This document shows positions 16,606-24,230 of a stretch of DNA of 32,601 nucleotides, one piece after another (within the stretch, counting starts at the first letter, position 1; each line of letters begins with the position of its first letter). The stretch is from Sulfurimonas sp. (GTDB lineage: Bacteria; Campylobacterota; Campylobacteria; Campylobacterales; Sulfurimonadaceae). The position numbers and the translations under genes are program-made. The notes under the pieces are model-generated. The model was not told where the DNA came from and did not search any database. It saw nothing but the letters and a program-made list of their open reading frames with translations. The stretch spans positions 1-32,601 of the forward strand of contig JALWON010000007.1 of NCBI GenBank assembly GCA_027083475.1, given 5' to 3'.

Positions 16606-18639
16606 ATGTTTGGGCAGACAATTATTCAAAGTAGTCAAGAGGGTGTGACCTGTGTTGAGGCTGTGAGTGAAGAGACTATTGCCTATACTACATTAGCCAA
16701 TGAATTGAAACTGCTTCATATTGAGACCTTAAAAACAACTACTGTTATTCGTGCGACGAAGCATGAGAAAAGAGTTATCTTTGCCTTTTCCAAAGACAGA
16801 AGAAAACTTGCTTACATTGATGGTAATACTTTGATGGTTGTAGATACTTTATTGCAAAACAGGAGTCGTCAAGTTGTTGCTAAAGTACTCAACCGTGTGC
16901 ATTTGCCAGAAGAGGCGACACTACTCTGTTTTGATGGGAGTGGACGTTATATTTTTGTAGGGACACAAGAGAACAAAGTTTTACAGTATACATATAATAG
17001 TGATTTTTTGCTCTCAACATATGCACTTTTTGATACTTTTAAAAAAAGGACAAAGGGCATCACAGCCATAGTATTTCAAGATGCTACGATGATTGTCTCA
17101 GGAAACAGGGGAGACCTCTCACAGGTCAATATCTATACAAAGCGAAGTCAGAAAATTTTTGTGAATGAAAGTACAACGATTAATGATATAGAGTTTATAG
17201 ATGAAGATACTCTTATAACGGCTCATGAAAATGGGGATAGTCGGATTGTCAATATCAATAAATTGAATGAGTATAAGAAGTTTGATATTCCCTTCACAAA
17301 AATAAAACAGACACTTTTTTTAGACAATAAAGAGTATATGCTTGTTTGTGGCAATGAAGATTATATAAGCCTTGTCAATGTCAAAACACAAAAAAATATC
17401 CGTTCAAATTATCTCTCTTTTGAGCATGAAGTCGAATCAATGGTTCTTGTTTCTGCGTTTGTTTTAGTGGTTGTTCTACGAGACAACAGCATTGTCCGAG
17501 TGAATTTGGCAACACCACAACAGCTTGAATCGCTGATTTTACATGGGGCATTTGATCAGGCCTATGAACTTGTGCGTAAAGAGCCGCAACTTTTACACTC
17601 AAATGCCTATAGAAAATTAGAAGCGACATATCAAAATATTTTAAATCGTGTCGCAGAAGAGATTCCCTCAGGCAATAAAGAGTTTGCCTTGCAAACAGTG
17701 GATTTTTTTAAAGATGTTCATGTGAAGAAAAAAGAGATTTTGCTTGTTTTAGAAGCATTTGAGCGGTATGAACAGTTTCAAAGTTTAGTGATACAAAGAG
17801 ATTATATTCCTGCTTACAGTCTTGTAGAACGCTACCCGATTTTGAAAAAAACAAAAGAGTTTCGGGTCATGGAAGCGAAGTTTAAAGAGCAGATGGCACA
17901 GGCGCAAGAACTGCTCATTCATGGCAATAAAGAGGGTGCTTATGTGCAACTCAGTACCTATATACGTGTGAAATCAAAAAATAGTATTGTCAAACTCTTT
18001 TTAAATCATGGCGAGGGGTTTTTACCCTATCTTGATTTACTCAAGAAAAAAGATACGGAGGCACTACAAGAGGCTGTTCGCCGAGATAAACACTTTGCAA
18101 AATATGTAGATTCTTTAGGAATAGACTTAAATCTACGCGATATTCGTGCAGAAAAAAGAGTTTTTATTGAGAAATTGATAGATAATGAATCATTTGAAGC
18201 GGCACAAGAAGCTATAGAGGAGATGCAAGAGCATTTTTCCCAAAAGATTTTGCAAAACTTAATGGAGCAACTCGAAGATGCAAAAAAATTGTATCGTTTG
18301 TATGAACTAAAAGAGTTTGCAGAGTGTTTTAACTTTATTGATACCCATGAGAGTGTTAAAAGTGCAAAAATTACACTGCTTCTTGAAGATTATTGGAGAA
18401 AACTCATTATAAAAACTGAAATTTTTTGCATAAACAATGATGTGAAAAATATCAAAAAAATTGTGGAAAAATATAACAATTTAACACAAAGAAAAGCCAA
18501 AATGGATGACTTGACACATGCCATTCTTGCAAAAGAGAATGAAGTCTCAGAGCAAGAAAAAGAGAAAAAATACCATGAGAAGATTTTAAGGGCACCTCTA
18601 AAAACCCTAGTATCTCTCAGAGGGAAGAAAAAAAGATGA
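16606..18639 (+). CDS. Beta-propeller plus alpha-solenoid protein of unknown function
   Basis: I recognise no named family. The protein is about 677 residues and cytoplasmic, with no signal peptide or membrane helix. Residues 1 to about 300 are WD40/YVTN-like blades with recurring hydrophobic-strand pairs (for example LLCFDGSGRYIFVGTQENKVLQY, ATMIVSGNRGDLSQVNIY, DTLITAHENGDSRIVNI). Residues from about 310 to the end are helix pairs with repeating AYELVRKEP, AYSLVERYP and AYVQLSTYI motifs, like an alpha-solenoid, ending in a basic tail. Two starts compete: ATG 16606, used here with GTGAG 6 nt upstream, and TTG 16600, overlapping the kinase stop as TTGA. It is co-expressed with the histidine kinase. 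The last 18 codons lie in an arm of a large inverted repeat. Confidence 0.7.
   Translation: MFGQTIIQSSQEGVTCVEAVSEETIAYTTLANELKLLHIETLKTTTVIRATKHEKRVIFAFSKDRRKLAYIDGNTLMVVDTLLQNRSRQVVAKVLNRVHLPEEATLLCFDGSGRYIFVGTQENKVLQYTYNSDFLLSTYALFDTFKKRTKGITAIVFQDATMIVSGNRGDLSQVNIYTKRSQKIFVNESTTINDIEFIDEDTLITAHENGDSRIVNINKLNEYKKFDIPFTKIKQTLFLDNKEYMLVCGNEDYISLVNVKTQKNIRSNYLSFEHEVESMVLVSAFVLVVVLRDNSIVRVNLATPQQLESLILHGAFDQAYELVRKEPQLLHSNAYRKLEATYQNILNRVAEEIPSGNKEFALQTVDFFKDVHVKKKEILLVLEAFERYEQFQSLVIQRDYIPAYSLVERYPILKKTKEFRVMEAKFKEQMAQAQELLIHGNKEGAYVQLSTYIRVKSKNSIVKLFLNHGEGFLPYLDLLKKKDTEALQEAVRRDKHFAKYVDSLGIDLNLRDIRAEKRVFIEKLIDNESFEAAQEAIEEMQEHFSQKILQNLMEQLEDAKKLYRLYELKEFAECFNFIDTHESVKSAKITLLLEDYWRKLIIKTEIFCINNDVKNIKKIVEKYNNLTQRKAKMDDLTHAILAKENEVSEQEKEKKYHEKILRAPLKTLVSLRGKKKR
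18585..18620 (+). repeat. Left arm of a 36-bp inverted repeat
   Basis: It runs from TTTAAGGGCACC to ATCTCTCAG and matches the reverse complement of 18826-18861 at 34 of 36 positions by eye. It lies inside the 3' end of the propeller-solenoid gene, encoding its last residues except the basic tail. The arms enclose 205 bp. Confidence 0.85.
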
Positions 18640-18660
18640 GATTGTGCAAAATCTTTTTTA
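18638..18660 (+). terminator. Weak stem-loop with T-run after the propeller-solenoid gene
   Basis: AGATT, loop GTGCAA, AATCT is followed by a run of Ts (TTTTTTA) just after the stop codon at 18637-18639. The stem has only 5 bp and is AT-rich, so it would be a poor intrinsic terminator alone. The larger inverted repeats around it may do more. Confidence 0.3.
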
Positions 18661-18728
18661 AAGTTTAGCCTTAGCTATGGCGATGAAAAGTTTTGTGCAA
18701 GATCGCTTTTTTTATCTCTCCCTACGGG

Positions 18729-18826
18729 GTAACACAGAGGAGCCTACACTCATCGTTACTCTTTCTCACCTTAGCTATGGCTAGGGTTTCAAAAGAGTGC
18801 TTTGATTGTAAACTCCTTTGTGTTAC
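18729..18826. repeat. Inner nested inverted repeat with apical hairpin
   Basis: 18729-18752 and 18803-18826 are inverted repeats matching at about 20 of 24 positions (GTAACACAGAGGAG against the complement of CTCCTTTGTGTTAC). Between them, ACCTTAGC-TATG-GCTAGGGT (18768-18787) forms an 8-bp hairpin with one G-T pair. The 13-mer CCTTAGCTATGGC occurs twice, at 18669 and 18769, exactly 100 bp apart. TGTGCAA(A/G)AT followed by a T-run also occurs twice, near 18643 and 18694. The whole 18640-18872 gap therefore consists of structured repeats, with no gene seen. Confidence 0.7.
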
Positions 18827-18861
18827 TGAGAGGTACTAGGGTTTTTAGAGGTACCCTTAAA
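18826..18861 (-). repeat. Right arm of the 36-bp inverted repeat
   Basis: It runs from CTGAGAGGTACTAGGG to TACCCTTAAA and ends 11 bp before the stop codon of the CheA-like gene. Together with 18585-18620 it could form a long stem in DNA or in RNA made from either strand. A bidirectional terminator, a recombination substrate or the ends of a miniature element are all possible. Confidence 0.85.
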
Positions 18862-18872
18862 CCATTCTCTTG

Positions 18873-21509
18873 TTAAAAAGTTGAAGGGTTTGAAGTCTTC
18901 GGCAGATTGATTGTAAAAGTTGTTCCTAGATTTTTTTGTGAACTTATCTCTATAAAACCAGCGAGTTTATCAACTTCTGCTGCAACTGCACTCATACCTA
19001 TACCTCTTCCTGAGAATTCTGAGATACTCTCTTTTGTACTTAATTGTTCATTGAAGATAAGGGCATAAATTGCATCTTCATTCATCGTTTTTGCTTCTTC
19101 AAATGTAATAATGTTTTCTTTAATAGCTTTTGTTAGGAGTTTGTCTTTATTGATTCCTGCTCCATCGTCTGAGATGATGATTTGAATTTTATCTTCATCT
19201 ACATGGAAACTACAATTGATTGTCCCTCTTTCATTTTTTTTATTTAAAAGTCGTGTTTCAGGATCTTCTATACCATGATCAACACTATTTCTAAAGATAT
19301 GCACAAGAGATTTTATAAAGGGTTTATAGGATTCACTGACAAGTACTTCTTTCTCAAACTCATACACCTCTTTTTCTAGTTTGTGTGCGAGTTGTTGTAC
19401 TAAATTTGTGTAAGGTTTGAGGAGGTTGATTAATTTTTGATTGGAGAGATTCGATACTTGGGCGATGAGTTCTTTGGACTCAGGAGTCTCAAAATTTTGT
19501 TTTTTAAATAGTTTATGAATTTTCTTCTGTAAATTGTTGATTTCTGAACAGTTGATTTTCAAGTAATTTTGAGAATCTAAAAACTCATCACCCAAGATAG
19601 TCCTAATAACTTTGAGCTCAGTATCAAAACTATTGTGAAAATCAGTTGCATCTAAGAGCTGTTGGAGGTCTTCATTTGTATAATTGTTATTTTTAAGTAC
19701 GAAGGAGAGTTCATTTTCTAGTGTATGTAAAAACTTTACAACTGTTCCCATAGAGAGTTGTGAAAAGACACCTTTGAAAGTATGTACTTTTCTATAAATT
19801 TCACTCATGTTATAGAGTGGTGTTTGCGAAAAATTTATATAATCTTTATAGTTGTTTATAAAATATTCATAATCACGTTTCGTATCATAAAAAGAATCAC
19901 TTTCACTAATAATCTCAACAATCATTTTTAATACTTCTTGCTCTCTTTTTACTTTTCTCTCAAGCTTTTTTTGAGCAGTTATATTCGTTACAATAAGCAT
20001 TATTTTTTTATTTTCCAATATTTTATACTCTAATTTGAGGGCTCTTTTATAGAGAATAAGTTCATTGGGAAGTAGGCTTAGGATTGATTTTTGTACTAAA
20101 GTATTTTTAATTTCACAGGCATCTAAAACAGTTTTTTGAAAAAACTTTTGTTTTGTTGTATCTGTTTTAAATAAAATATCAGGTATATATTTTCCTGCTA
20201 AATCTTCACCTAAAAGCTTGATACACTCTTTTGAATATTTTTCATCAATGATTAAATTACAACTAAAAGATAAAAAACCTTGGCCTGCATTATCGAGAAG
20301 TGTTGTCACTTCTTTGGTTTTTTCTTCAACTTTGGCTTCAAGGTTTGCATTGAGTTCATGGATTTCTTCATGTAGTCTAGCACTGACAGCAATGTTGTCT
20401 TGTAGAGAGTGTGCCATTTTTCCAAACTCATCTTCTGTCTTTATCATGACATTTTTTGTGTACTCTTTTTTGCCTTGTAAAAATAAAAAAAAGTCATTAA
20501 GGGCATTTTCAAATGTTTTCAGTGGAGTGATTACAAGTTTTTTAATAGCAATAAGAATAACAAAACCAACAACAATACTCATCCCAAAAATACCTAATAG
20601 TGCCATATAAATTAAATTTTTTGCACCATCTATTGCACTATGCACAATAGATAATGGTTTTGCCAAAAGCACAATACCAAGTTGTTTTTTTTGAAAATCT
20701 TTTATATTCTTGAAGGTATAAAAATATTGTGAACCGATAAAATATCCATTTTTTAAAAGTTTTTGTATATCAATAGTATTTGCTTGAGTGAGAAAGTTTT
20801 TGTTGATATATTTTTGTGAAATGATATAGTGTTGAAATTGTTGATTTTTTTGAAATGAGAAATTTTTCTTTGTTTGTAGCGTTTTTTGTAGATTTTGTGC
20901 CATCAAAAGTAAAAAACCTTGATTTCTTTTATCAAACTCTTTTGCAACAGAGTTGATCCCTTGAATAAACTCTAATGAGCCAAGATGCTTCTGTGTCTGG
21001 CTCGTTATAGGGACAATAGCTCGTAAAAGTAAGCCCGCACGACCTGCTTCAAAAGTAGTTACTGGTGTATGCAATCTATTGACAGCGACTACAGAAGCTC
21101 GAAATGAACTTAAATCATCTCCATATTTGTCTAGTTTCCAGTTGCGTAAAAAGGAGTGGTTGTCTTTTGTATGAAGATGTATTTTGATATTTTGAAACTC
21201 TGTGTAGCGTTTCATTTTTTGTGAAATATCTTTTAACGAGTCTATAGCGAGTTTTCTTTGTTGTGTTTTGAGTGCTGTCTTAATTCTTTGGTCATTTGCT
21301 ATGGAGATGGCATTTGTGATGCCCACTTTCATTTTGGAGGCTATTTGCTCATTAGCACTATTGATAAGTTCAGTTTTTTGGTTTTGATAGACATCTTCTT
21401 TTATTTGCTGAAGGTAGGAGGAGAGAACAAAAAATCCTATAATGATAGATGTAAATGAAATGCTGCCAACTGCAATATTTAACTTTGTTCCTACAGATGT
21501 AAATTTCAT
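18873..21509 (-). CDS. Membrane-bound CheA-like sensor kinase (Cache, HAMP, Hpt, CheA-type ATPase)
   Basis: An 878-residue kinase that joins a transmembrane sensor to a chemotaxis-type kinase core. Helix 1 is at about residues 12-34, then a periplasmic double-Cache-like region (about 40-290) and helix 2 (about 300-323). A HAMP-like/coiled-coil linker follows (about 325-405), then a degenerate PAS-like domain (about 405-515). The Hpt domain has phospho-acceptor His576 in YRKVHTFKG. A CheA-type ATPase follows, with N-box HIFRNSVDHGIED (737-749), G1 DDGAGI (781-786) and G2 GRGIGM (834-839). The CheW-like P5 domain is absent, so it need not dock to chemoreceptors. It is last in an operon with CheX, CheY and a PAS-GGDEF protein. 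The start is 10 bp after the original stop of the frameshifted cyclase gene. Confidence 0.9.
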   Translation of the reverse strand: MKFTSVGTKLNIAVGSISFTSIIIGFFVLSSYLQQIKEDVYQNQKTELINSANEQIASKMKVGITNAISIANDQRIKTALKTQQRKLAIDSLKDISQKMKRYTEFQNIKIHLHTKDNHSFLRNWKLDKYGDDLSSFRASVVAVNRLHTPVTTFEAGRAGLLLRAIVPITSQTQKHLGSLEFIQGINSVAKEFDKRNQGFLLLMAQNLQKTLQTKKNFSFQKNQQFQHYIISQKYINKNFLTQANTIDIQKLLKNGYFIGSQYFYTFKNIKDFQKKQLGIVLLAKPLSIVHSAIDGAKNLIYMALLGIFGMSIVVGFVILIAIKKLVITPLKTFENALNDFFLFLQGKKEYTKNVMIKTEDEFGKMAHSLQDNIAVSARLHEEIHELNANLEAKVEEKTKEVTTLLDNAGQGFLSFSCNLIIDEKYSKECIKLLGEDLAGKYIPDILFKTDTTKQKFFQKTVLDACEIKNTLVQKSILSLLPNELILYKRALKLEYKILENKKIMLIVTNITAQKKLERKVKREQEVLKMIVEIISESDSFYDTKRDYEYFINNYKDYINFSQTPLYNMSEIYRKVHTFKGVFSQLSMGTVVKFLHTLENELSFVLKNNNYTNEDLQQLLDATDFHNSFDTELKVIRTILGDEFLDSQNYLKINCSEINNLQKKIHKLFKKQNFETPESKELIAQVSNLSNQKLINLLKPYTNLVQQLAHKLEKEVYEFEKEVLVSESYKPFIKSLVHIFRNSVDHGIEDPETRLLNKKNERGTINCSFHVDEDKIQIIISDDGAGINKDKLLTKAIKENIITFEEAKTMNEDAIYALIFNEQLSTKESISEFSGRGIGMSAVAAEVDKLAGFIEISSQKNLGTTFTINLPKTSNPSTF

Positions 21510-21519
21510 TGAAGCTTCA

Positions 21520-21632
21520 CTATGAATGAATTTCGTTATAGAAGCAAACTCTGTTTCTTCCGCTCTCTTTTGCTACATAGAGTGCTTCATCTGCTCTGTT
21601 GAGTGCATCAAATACATTGGTGTCTTGGTATG
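21520..21632 (-). pseudogene. Out-of-frame C-terminal tail of the PAS-GGDEF gene
   Basis: In the frame one base back from the cyclase ORF the sequence reads YQDTNVFDALNRADEAL and then YVAKESGRNRVCFYNEIHS, and stops at TAG 21520-21522. The block ALNRADEALYVAKESGRNR is the standard end of a GGDEF domain. Restoring one base near 21630-21640 would give a continuous gene of about 332 codons ending 10 bp before the kinase start. Confidence 0.9.
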
Positions 21633-22517
21633 GTGAAACTCCTCTACTCCTATACTGACAGTAAAAGTGACAACTGTGTCTTCTGAAATACAAGAAGCTA
21701 CTTCAATATCACTTCGTATTTTTTGTGCAAGTTGTAAAGCATTTTCTTGATTTGTATTTGGGAGTATGAGTGCAAACTCTTCGCCTCCAAATCTTGCAGC
21801 AATGTCACTTTCCCTCGTCATAGTTTGAAGTCTTGAAGCTAAAAGTTTGATAACTTCATCCCCAATGTTATGTCCATAGGTGTCGTTGATATTTTTAAAT
21901 TTGTCTATATCAATCATCAAGAGGCTTAAGGGCTCTTTTGAACGTTTTGTCATCGCTATGATTTTTTGCGCTATCTCATTAAAATATCTTCTATTGTACA
22001 TATTGGTTAAGGGGTCACGATTTGCCTGCTCTTTTAGTTTCGCTTTGGCTTCTTGCAGTGCTTGTGTCTGTTTTGTAAGTTTTACATGCGTATCGATGAG
22101 TTTACTTTGGGCCTCTTTTTGTAAACTAATATCAAGTGCTATAGAGATTAAAACAGTTCTTGAATCTTTTAATTTGACAGCTTTTTCTTGCATTTGATAC
22201 CATCTGTTTGCTACTTCATTGAAATGTTCATACACAATATAACTATTATCTACAGTAGTTTGCGAGGGGTGAACTTCTGATTGTAAGTTGGCTAAAAGTG
22301 CAGGAGCTTTACACCACAGGCAAGGAGATTCTTGCCCATATACAGCTTCCCAACAGTTTAGGGCTGTCAAATCAGACATAATGTTCTTCATTGCCTGATT
22401 AGCATATACAAGCTCATATTTTGCTAGATCAATAACACTCACTGCAAAAAGGGAGGTGTCATTAAAAATATCGATAGAGATTAAATCTTTTATCTCATTG
22501 TAATCTACATTAGTCAT
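21573..22517 (-). CDS. PAS-GGDEF diguanylate cyclase, frameshifted near the C-terminus
   Basis: As read, this is a 314-residue protein: a PAS domain (about residues 15-130) with a Cys cluster SPCLWCKAP, a coiled coil (about 132-165) and a GGDEF domain (from about 166). The active site is GGEEF (244-248), with an I-site RESD (235-238). After FTVSIGVEEFH (about residue 294) the reading frame leaves the family and ends in KTPMYLMHSTEQMKHSM. The minus-one frame continues with the expected GGDEF ending down to 21520. The start is ATG 22517, overlapping the CheY-like gene by 8 bp. Without its last strand and helix the cyclase is probably inactive, unless the base loss is a sequencing error. Confidence 0.88.
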   Translation of the reverse strand: MTNVDYNEIKDLISIDIFNDTSLFAVSVIDLAKYELVYANQAMKNIMSDLTALNCWEAVYGQESPCLWCKAPALLANLQSEVHPSQTTVDNSYIVYEHFNEVANRWYQMQEKAVKLKDSRTVLISIALDISLQKEAQSKLIDTHVKLTKQTQALQEAKAKLKEQANRDPLTNMYNRRYFNEIAQKIIAMTKRSKEPLSLLMIDIDKFKNINDTYGHNIGDEVIKLLASRLQTMTRESDIAARFGGEEFALILPNTNQENALQLAQKIRSDIEVASCISEDTVVTFTVSIGVEEFHHTKTPMYLMHSTEQMKHSM

Positions 22518-22923
22518 CTAAGAACTCGTCATCAAGAAGTTCATCATCCAACTCTTGGGTATAATCTTCATAAATATTAGCGATTGCTTGTGCGAGTTTT
22601 TCTTCATTAATAGGTTTTAATAAGTAGCCTTGTGCTCCTGCTTTCAATGCAGATACAACCATCTCTTCTTGCCCATGTGAGGTCACCATAATAATATTGA
22701 CTTCCTTGTTAAACTCTCGAATCTGCTTTACAGCCTCTATCCCATCCATATCAGGCATGGTAATATCCATAGTGATTAAATCAGGGTTTAGCTCTTTACA
22801 TTGTTCTATGGCCATGCTACCATTTTTCGCTTCACCTGCAATAGCATGCCCTAAGTTTGTTATATATTTTTTTATATTTTTTCTTATAATGAGTGAATCA
22901 TCGACAACTAAAATATGTAACAT
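22510..22923 (-). CDS. CheY-like single-domain response regulator with acidic tail
   Basis: A 137-residue receiver domain with no output domain. It has the acidic pocket D8 D9, phospho-acceptor Asp53 in LITMDITMPDMDG, the Thr/Ser switch in MVTSHG and Lys in YLLKPINEEKL. An acidic tail (QELDDELLDDEFLDD) extends past the usual end. The start is MLHILVVDD at 22923, 1 bp after the CheX stop, with AAGGAAC 8 nt upstream. A longer reading from 22974 would overlap CheX by 50 bp and add an unnatural N-terminus. It is presumably phosphorylated by the CheA-like kinase and dephosphorylated by the CheX protein of the same operon. Confidence 0.93.
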   Translation of the reverse strand: MLHILVVDDSLIIRKNIKKYITNLGHAIAGEAKNGSMAIEQCKELNPDLITMDITMPDMDGIEAVKQIREFNKEVNIIMVTSHGQEEMVVSALKAGAQGYLLKPINEEKLAQAIANIYEDYTQELDDELLDDEFLDD

Positions 22924-22924
22924 C

Positions 22925-23452
22925 TTATAGTTCCTTAAAATTGAATGTTTGAGAAAAAAGTTCTTTTGGTCCAACGACTGTTACAAGCATTTCACCAAAC
23001 TCTGTAGTGATAGTAGCTGCGGCTATTTGAGAACTTTTTTGTTTAAAAAGTGACTTTGCTTCTGAAATCAGAATGGGAGGTGTGATGCTTAATGTTGTTC
23101 CATCAAGAGGATTTTTTAAAGCATTACCGACTATAGTGTTTACTACTTCGCAAGATACACTCTCTTGAATTTCTTCACGCTCATCTTCTTCTATTGCTTC
23201 ACCCTCTAAAAATGCTTCTACCACTTGAGCTAAAAGTGCATCATCATACCCCATAGAAATGAGGACCTGAACATTGCCACCTGTCCCTAACATTGCTGTG
23301 TTCTTTTTGAGTTTTATTTTGTTTGGCAATATTATATCTATATTTTCAGAAATAACTTGTATTGCTAGGTCCTCTTTTAAAAAACTTATGGATCTTTGTA
23401 TCAAAGGAGATAAAATTTCATGTTCTAATGATGGTGTATTGTCTTGATGCAT
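22925..23452 (-). CDS. CheX-like phosphatase of CheY-P
   Basis: A 175-residue cytoplasmic protein with the CheC/CheX/FliY phosphatase signature: Glu102, Asn105 and Asn110 in SCEVVNTIVGNAL, preceded by an acidic segment (EAIEEDEREEIQE). The second half, with TLSITPPILISEAKSLF, matches the CheX fold. It removes phosphate from CheY-type proteins. It is first in the four-gene operon, with AAGGA 9 nt before ATG 23452 and a TATAAT box 38 nt upstream. The presence of both a phosphatase and a kinase suggests a fast, reversible signalling loop. Confidence 0.82.
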   Translation of the reverse strand: MHQDNTPSLEHEILSPLIQRSISFLKEDLAIQVISENIDIILPNKIKLKKNTAMLGTGGNVQVLISMGYDDALLAQVVEAFLEGEAIEEDEREEIQESVSCEVVNTIVGNALKNPLDGTTLSITPPILISEAKSLFKQKSSQIAAATITTEFGEMLVTVVGPKELFSQTFNFKEL

Positions 23453-23489
23453 CTCTCATATCCTTTCAAAAAGAAGTCTATTGTCTCAA

Positions 23490-23495
23490 ATTATA
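23490..23495 (-). promoter_or_regulatory. -10 box for the CheX-CheY-GGDEF-CheA-like operon
   Basis: On the minus strand a perfect TATAAT (in GATATAATTTG) lies 38 nt before the CheX start codon, in the 52-bp gap after the metallophosphoesterase gene. This promoter would let the signalling operon run separately from the cytochrome operon. Confidence 0.6.
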
Positions 23496-23504
23496 TCAAC
23501 ACTA

Positions 23505-24230
23505 TCAAAAAGAGGGCTTAAGTTGTAAAAGAGTTATTTCACTTTGTGCTTTGTATCTATAGTGTATGCCCCATGTACCTAAGCCAGAATTGACATAAAT
23601 TGCCATGTTACTTTTGTAGTGTAAGCCGCTGAGGTAGGGTTGAACTAGTCGTACGAGGTAATGAAAAGGCCAGATTTGCCCACCGTGGGTATGACCACAT
23701 AAAAAGAGAGAGGCTTTTGTTTGGAGGGCAATTTTATAATCTTTTGGTTGATGGGCTAAAAATATGAGGGGTTCTTTATGTTTTGTGAGTTGTATTACTT
23801 TTTGTATATCTCTTTGAACATGAAAAAACTTTGAGAACCTATCGGCTAAGCCTACAAGATAAATATCTTGATTTTTAAAACGAATTTTTTCTAAGGCATT
23901 ATCTAAAAAAGTAAAGGTATGCAGCGCTTTTTTGAGGGCATCCAGACCATAAAAAATATCATGATTACCACTGATGTAATAGACATTTGGAAGTTGGTTG
24001 AGAATGTGGAGTTGTTGTGTGATAAATTTTACCTTTGTGTCAATAATATCACCAGTAATAATGATGCACTCACAAGCAACATTTTTACATTGATTGACAA
24101 GTGCTTGCATAGACTCGACACTTGTTTTTGTGTTGATGTGTAAATCACTCAAATGTAAAAGAGAAAAACCATCCAAAGAGGGATGGTTTATATGCACATC
24201 GAGTGTGCTGCGTGGTGGGAGTTGCATCAT
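23505..24230 (-). CDS. Calcineurin-like metallophosphoesterase
   Basis: A 241-residue dinuclear-metal phosphoesterase. Motifs in order are LSDLHIN (D and H ligands), ITGDIID, ISGNHD, LAHQP and CGHTHGGQIWPF. The set matches the YkuE/YaeI-like group, many of which act on lipid or nucleotide phosphates at the membrane face. No N-terminal membrane helix is present, and the natural substrate is unknown. The start overlaps the stop of the cytochrome gene by ATGA, so the two are made together, for which I see no ready explanation. Confidence 0.88.
   Translation of the reverse strand: MMQLPPRSTLDVHINHPSLDGFSLLHLSDLHINTKTSVESMQALVNQCKNVACECIIITGDIIDTKVKFITQQLHILNQLPNVYYISGNHDIFYGLDALKKALHTFTFLDNALEKIRFKNQDIYLVGLADRFSKFFHVQRDIQKVIQLTKHKEPLIFLAHQPKDYKIALQTKASLFLCGHTHGGQIWPFHYLVRLVQPYLSGLHYKSNMAIYVNSGLGTWGIHYRYKAQSEITLLQLKPSF

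Noticed and set aside
21625..21645. Programmed -1 frameshifting to make a full-length cyclase.
   Set aside because: No X-XXY-YYZ heptamer or strong downstream stem is visible in this interval, so mutation or sequence error is more likely.
22924..22974. Longer N-terminus for the CheY-like protein starting at 22974.
   Set aside because: It would overlap the CheX gene by 50 bp and add residues foreign to receiver domains. The start at 22923 has a good ribosome-binding site and begins with the first beta strand.
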